NCBI GenBank assembly: GCA_964630665.1
Contig: CAZVVN010000029.1
Location: 1 to 35,458 of the forward strand
Reading direction: 5' to 3'
Source of the DNA: UBA9619 sp964630665
GTDB lineage: Bacteria; Pseudomonadota; Gammaproteobacteria; Arenicellales; UBA868
Length of the DNA: 35,458 nt
This document shows, piece after piece, positions 32,776-35,458 of the stretch (its first letter is position 1; the number at the start of each line of letters is the position of its first letter). The translations under genes were made by a program, and so were the position numbers. The notes under the pieces are model-generated. The model was not told where the DNA came from and did no database searches. It worked only from the letters and a program-made list of their open reading frames with translations.

Positions 32776-33984
32776 ATGGTGGTTTCCAGCCCGGCAATGC
32801 TTCCATTAGAGTCTGTCCGCGTCGTCGCCGTTGAGCAGTACGGCGCTGGCCCCTTCGGGACCATGTTTCTCGCTGACCTTGGTGCCGAGGTGATCAAGAT
32901 CGAGAATCCGAATGATGGTGGTGATATGGCGCGCAGTGTTGGGCCGCATTTCTTCGGTCCGCATGACAGCCTTTTCTACCACGCGCTGAACCGTAATAAA
33001 AAGAGCTTTACGCTGGATCTCAGCAAGCCCGGGTCCCGGCCGCTGTTCCACGAGCTGGTCGAAACGGCCGATGCGGTGTGTTCGAATCTGCGCGGCGATG
33101 TGCCGGAAAAACTCGGCCTGACCTACGCCCACCTCAAGCACTGCAATCCGCAGATTGTCTGTGCACACCTGAGCGCTTACGGCCGTGAAGGACCGCGTGC
33201 CGACTGGCCGGGTTATGACTACCTGATGCAGGCCGAGGCCGGTTTCCTTTCGTTGACTGGAGAACCAGGGTCGCCGCCGGCACGCTTCGGGTTGTCGGTG
33301 GTCGACTTCATGACAGGACTGGGCCTGGCTTATGCCCTGCTCGCCGGGCTCACCGGAGTGCGGGCCAGCGGCCGTGGTCAGGACATGGACGTCAGCCTGT
33401 TCGATTTTGCCCTCAGTACCACCAACTACCTCGCGACCTGGTATCTCAACAAAGGTGAAAGCCAGCAGCGCTTGCCTCGATCTGCGCACCCATCGCTGGT
33501 GCCCTGTCAGCTCTATCGCACCAGCGACGGCTGGATCTTCATTATGTGCAATAAGGAGAAGTTCTGGGTTGCCCTGTGCGATGCGCTTGGGCATGCGGAG
33601 TGGAAAGACGATCCGCGTTTTCGAACGTTCACCGAGCGCCTGGAGCACAGAGACGAGATCACAGGAATTCTTGATCAGGCGCTGTCCACGCGCTCCACGG
33701 GCCAGTGGCTCGAGGTCCTGTCCGGTACAGTGCCGGTCGCGCCGGTCAATGACATTGCCCAGGCACTCGACAACCCGTTCGTGGCGGGGCAGGGCCGCTT
33801 GCAGTCACTCGCTCATCCGACCGGTGACACCTACCGGATGGTTGCCAATCCGGTTCGAAGCAGCGAGGGTGAGACACCGTCACATCCGGCGCCAGGGCTG
33901 GGCCAGCATACCAACGACCTTCTGGACGAACTGGGTTACAGCGAAGAACGCATCGGTACATTGCGCGATAAAGGCATAATATGA
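32776..33984 (+). CDS. Family III CoA-transferase (CaiB/BaiF)
   Basis: This 402-residue CoA-transferase moves CoA from a donor such as succinyl-CoA to an organic acid. It has 'LESVRVVAVEQYGAGPFGTMFLADLGAEVIKIENP' and the catalytic aspartate in the LSVVDFMTGLG region (Asp177), with 'GRGQDMDVSLFDFAL' after it. It is interlocked with the acyl-CoA dehydrogenase gene (3-base gap), which places acid activation within the same pathway. The specific acid cannot be told; relatives handle carnitine, oxalate, mesaconate and itaconate. Confidence 0.94.
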   Translation: MVVSSPAMLPLESVRVVAVEQYGAGPFGTMFLADLGAEVIKIENPNDGGDMARSVGPHFFGPHDSLFYHALNRNKKSFTLDLSKPGSRPLFHELVETADAVCSNLRGDVPEKLGLTYAHLKHCNPQIVCAHLSAYGREGPRADWPGYDYLMQAEAGFLSLTGEPGSPPARFGLSVVDFMTGLGLAYALLAGLTGVRASGRGQDMDVSLFDFALSTTNYLATWYLNKGESQQRLPRSAHPSLVPCQLYRTSDGWIFIMCNKEKFWVALCDALGHAEWKDDPRFRTFTERLEHRDEITGILDQALSTRSTGQWLEVLSGTVPVAPVNDIAQALDNPFVAGQGRLQSLAHPTGDTYRMVANPVRSSEGETPSHPAPGLGQHTNDLLDELGYSEERIGTLRDKGII

Positions 33985-34013
33985 AAATTCAATTCCCCTA
34001 AAGGTTCCGAGTC

Positions 34014-34853
34014 ATGAACATTGGCGTTTTTATCTTTTCCACGGAATACTCGATCAGGATCGTCGACCTGGCCCGGGCCCTGGAGGACCGAGGCTTCGAG
34101 TCATTGTTCGTTCCCGAACACACGCATATCCCGATCAGTCGGCGAACCCCTTTTCCAGGCGGCGAACCGTTGCCCCGGGAATACTCCAACACCTTGGATC
34201 CGTTCGTCGACCTGACTGCGGCTGCTGTTGTGACCCGGAAACTGCGTGTCGGTACCGGGATCTGTCTGGTGAGCCAGCGTGACCCGATCGTGACGGCGAA
34301 AGCGGTAGCCAGCCTGGATTTGATTTCCGAGGGGCGGTTTGAGTTCGGTATCGGTGCCGGGTGGAACCAGGACGAACTGGAGAACCACGGCACCCGCTAT
34401 GAGGACCGGTTTCGGGTCATGGTCGATCGAGTCAAAGCCATGCAGGCGATCTGGACAGGGGAAGAAGCAAGTTACGATGGGGCGTTTACACATTTCGAGC
34501 CCACCTGGTCATGGCCCAAGCCGGTGCAGAAACCCTATCCGCCCATACTGCTGGGCGGTGAGACCAAGTACAGCCTGCGGCGGATCATGGATTTCTGCGA
34601 CGGCTGGATGCCCCGTGGAAACTATATGTCTGATCCCAAAGTGGCTATGCAGGAATTGCGCAGCTATGCCGATGAAGCCGGTCGTGCCCTGGATTCCATC
34701 GCGGTCAGTGTGTTTCGGGCCCCACCCAAGGCCGATTATCTCGCCAAGTGCCAGGAAGCCGGCGTCATGCGGGTGGTTCTACACCTGCCCTCGGCCGGCG
34801 AGGACGTGGTGATGCCACTGCTGGACCAGTACGCTGCGTTACGGGATGTGTAA
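34014..34853 (+). CDS. LLM-class (luciferase-like) oxidoreductase, F420-type
   Basis: This 279-residue TIM-barrel protein of the luciferase-like family fits the TIGR03619-type group: 'GFESLFVPEHTHIPisRRTPFPGGEPLPREY', 'LRVGTGICLVsQRDPIVTAKAVASLD', 'FGIGAGWNQDELENHGT' and 'PTWSWPKPVQKPYPPILLGG'. Members are predicted to use F420H2 (or FMN). It stands 29 bases after the CoA-transferase, so it probably belongs to the operon. F420 synthesis genes are not in the window. The reaction is unknown. Confidence 0.9.
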   Translation: MNIGVFIFSTEYSIRIVDLARALEDRGFESLFVPEHTHIPISRRTPFPGGEPLPREYSNTLDPFVDLTAAAVVTRKLRVGTGICLVSQRDPIVTAKAVASLDLISEGRFEFGIGAGWNQDELENHGTRYEDRFRVMVDRVKAMQAIWTGEEASYDGAFTHFEPTWSWPKPVQKPYPPILLGGETKYSLRRIMDFCDGWMPRGNYMSDPKVAMQELRSYADEAGRALDSIAVSVFRAPPKADYLAKCQEAGVMRVVLHLPSAGEDVVMPLLDQYAALRDV

Positions 34854-34949
34854 CCGGAATATCCAGCCTGTTGTGATTCGCTACTCGGTGTCCGGTTGAG
34901 TCGACTGTGACATCGGGATCTCGTCATTGGCTATGCCGAACCGGGCAAC

Positions 34950-34968
34950 GGGCGGCACTGCGCTGCCC
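34950..34968. terminator. Candidate hairpin between convergent LLM genes
   Basis: GGGCGGC (34950-34956) pairs with GCTGCCC (34962-34968), with one G-T wobble and a 5-base loop, about 97 bases after the LLM stop. The sequence that follows (TCTAAATC) has few T bases. It may end transcription from either side, but weakly. Confidence 0.3.
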
Positions 34969-35023
34969 TCTAAATCAGTGAAAATGCAGGTCTTGGCGGC
35001 TATCTGAAAAGTGGCAATCTCCT

Positions 35024-35458
35024 TCAGAGCAATGGCGCGACCTGTTTGGCGAACTTCTCCATTTGTTTCATAGCAAAGCTTGGTGTCTCCAGCCCGTGGA
35101 ACTGAAATTCAACCACGAAGTGCCAGACGCCAGCCGCATGTAATGCGTGGATTCGTTCGGCACAGGCTTCAGGCGATCCCGAGATGGTCACCTGTCGAGG
35201 ATCGACATCGGGTTGGTCAAATGCTACGGCCGTCTGTAGCTTTGGCGCGTAAGCCTCCAGATCACTCTGGCTGTCGGCGACATAGGCAAAGGTAAAGCTG
35301 GCGAGTTTCGGGTCAGTGCCGTACTTTTGTCCTTGCTCCTTGAGTTTCGGGATCCACAGATCCCTGGCCTGGTCCGCATTGGGCCAGAAAGCCAGGATGC
35401 ACTCCCCGTAGCGTGCTGCACGCCAGATTGATTTGACTCCGCCGCCGATCCAGATCGG
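35024..35458 (-). CDS. Second LLM-class flavin-dependent oxidoreductase, 5' part cut off
   Basis: The minus strand is open from the right edge (35458) to a TGA at 35024-35026, giving 144 C-terminal residues. They read PIWIGGGVKSIWRAARYG, then 'ASFTFAYVADSQSDLEAYAPKL', 'TISGSPEACAERIHALHAAGV' and end in 'FAKQVAPLL'. This is the C-terminal half of a luciferase-like oxidoreductase, with the PIWIGG barrel strand and the 'GSPE.CAERI..L..AGV' helix. There is no start codon in the window. It is convergent with the LLM gene at 34014 and belongs to a different subgroup. Confidence 0.85.
   Translation of the reverse strand, partial: PIWIGGGVKSIWRAARYGECILAFWPNADQARDLWIPKLKEQGQKYGTDPKLASFTFAYVADSQSDLEAYAPKLQTAVAFDQPDVDPRQVTISGSPEACAERIHALHAAGVWHFVVEFQFHGLETPSFAMKQMEKFAKQVAPLL

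Overview
The window reads as a piece of a bacterial chromosome, probably from an uncultivated gammaproteobacterium. The strongest evidence is the block at 17.8-25.1 kb: a ypjD/CcsA-type gene divergent from ffh-rpsP-rimM-trmD-rplS, then an exported repeat protein and xerD. This order is typical of Gammaproteobacteria. The run of exactly 100 N at 2188-2287 is an assembly gap, which suggests a draft or metagenome scaffold. Coding density is high. I see no rRNA, tRNA, CRISPR array, insertion sequence or phage gene.

Layout. 0-6 kb: the 3' part of a FlgO-like gene, then leftward genes for a polysaccharide deacetylase, an STT3/PglB-like membrane oligosaccharyltransferase (interrupted by the gap), a class V PLP enzyme and a cysteine synthase. 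6-9.7 kb: a LOG-family nucleotide hydrolase and manC (GDP-mannose supply) rightward, meeting a leftward pair of Sfp-type phosphopantetheinyl transferase and EamA-type exporter. 9.8-11.1 kb: a secreted protein of unknown function with a beta-rich N-terminal part and a DUF4329-like C-terminal domain. 11.3-16.0 kb: a tight catabolic cluster of enolase-superfamily protein, FAD oxidoreductase, zinc alcohol dehydrogenase and a second enolase-superfamily acid-sugar dehydratase. 16.1-18.6 kb: leftward tungstate-binding protein TupA, a DUF924 protein and the YpjD-like membrane protein. 18.7-25.1 kb: the core translation, secretion and recombination block. 25.2-28 kb: glutathione-dependent formaldehyde dehydrogenase, the CnoX/YbbN holdase (leftward) and an exported thioredoxin-like protein. 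28.3-34.9 kb: a rightward acid and acyl-CoA catabolic operon of M20 amidohydrolase, MmgE/PrpD, MaoC hydratase, acyl-CoA dehydrogenase, family III CoA-transferase and a luciferase-like (LLM) oxidoreductase. The window ends in a second, convergent LLM gene that is cut off.

How the genes may work together (inference). The two catabolic clusters look like pathways for small organic acids. In the first, a sugar-acid-like compound would be oxidised and dehydrated. In the second, an amide or carbamoyl group would be removed, and the acid would then be activated by CoA transfer, oxidised and hydrated. Neither cluster carries its own transporter or regulator here. The most unusual items are the DUF4329 fusion protein, the enolase-superfamily protein that lacks the usual catalytic lysines, and the STT3-like protein whose likely active-site region falls in the assembly gap.
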